From positions 1 to 32,604 of the forward strand of contig JACPCS010000087.1 of the NCBI GenBank assembly GCA_016184455.1: DNA of 32,604 nt, read 5' to 3'. Both the position numbers and the translations under genes were made by a program. Positions 32,554 to 32,604 of the stretch are shown in pieces. Position 1 is the first letter of the stretch, and every line of letters begins with the position of its first letter. Below the pieces are notes generated by a model that was given only the letters and a program-made list of their open reading frames with translations, did no database searches and had not been told where the DNA came from. The DNA comes from Acidobacteriota bacterium. GTDB lineage: Bacteria > Acidobacteriota > Vicinamibacteria > Vicinamibacterales > UBA2999.

Positions 32554-32604
32554 CTACTGCCGCCCCGCCGCCTGCCGCTCGCGCTCGGCGCGCACGAAGA
32601 ACAC
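32554..32604 (-). CDS. C-terminal end of an unidentified minus-strand gene, cut by window edge
   Basis: The minus strand has an open frame from the edge to a TAG at 32556-32554 that reads VFFVRAERERQAAGRQ. The stop and last codons lie inside a heptad-type repeat (GGCAGTAGGCAGT), exactly as at the end of MBL-fold gene 2. Seventeen codons are too few to name the product, and a chance frame is possible; the shared stop-in-repeat arrangement is the main support. Confidence 0.4.
   Translation of the reverse strand: MFFVRAERERQAAGRQ

Overview
The window is a GC-rich, gene-dense bacterial chromosome segment. It has three large Oar-type TonB-dependent receptors with an N-terminal carboxypeptidase-regulatory-like domain, secreted Kelch, NHL and metallo-beta-lactamase-fold proteins, a DUF6152 protein, and two copies of a secreted 'PDLQG-W' family that is common in soil Acidobacteriota. 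This mix points to Acidobacteriota, most likely class Vicinamibacteria. That placement is inference from gene content; no rRNA or other marker is present. I see no tRNA, rRNA, CRISPR array, prophage or insertion sequence, and no gap over 300 bases without a gene.

Layout. (1) 1-8395: a carboxylate island. A class I fumarase cut by the left edge is divergent from a tightly coupled run tctC-tctB-tctA-MmgE/PrpD-SDR, followed by an alpha/beta-hydrolase that lacks its N-terminal part. A convergent MHS-type MFS transporter follows. (2) 8493-16695: a DUF6152 protein, TonB receptor 1, a convergent secreted cupin, a tartrate/D-malate dehydrogenase-like enzyme, and TonB receptor 2. (3) 16782-21198, minus strand: dihaem cytochrome c, MBL-fold protein, DUF1326 protein, secreted acetamidase/formamidase. 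(4) 21252-23015: two paralogous 'PDLQG-W' secreted proteins. (5) 23048-32051: Kelch protein divergent from TonB receptor 3, which is followed directly by an MBL-fold protein, two more Kelch proteins and an overlapping NHL/beta-propeller protein. (6) The right edge holds a small coiled-coil membrane protein and the last codons of a minus-strand gene.

How the genes may work together: the first island looks built to import a di- or tricarboxylate and process it through dehydratase and dehydrogenase steps that enter at fumarate/malate. The TonB receptors with periplasmic or secreted hydrolase-like and beta-propeller proteins look like scavenging loci for unidentified substrates.

The most unusual signal is not a gene. 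Gene borders carry arrays of seven-base repeats that hold a strict 7-bp phase while the heptamer itself changes. Three of them (12017-12106, 16699-16784, 18559-18651) are built from complementary halves and run into the stop codon of a neighbouring gene. One lies in frame inside tctB, one contains the start codon of the dehydrogenase, and short ones form the last codons and stop codons at 28576-28600 and 32549-32561.
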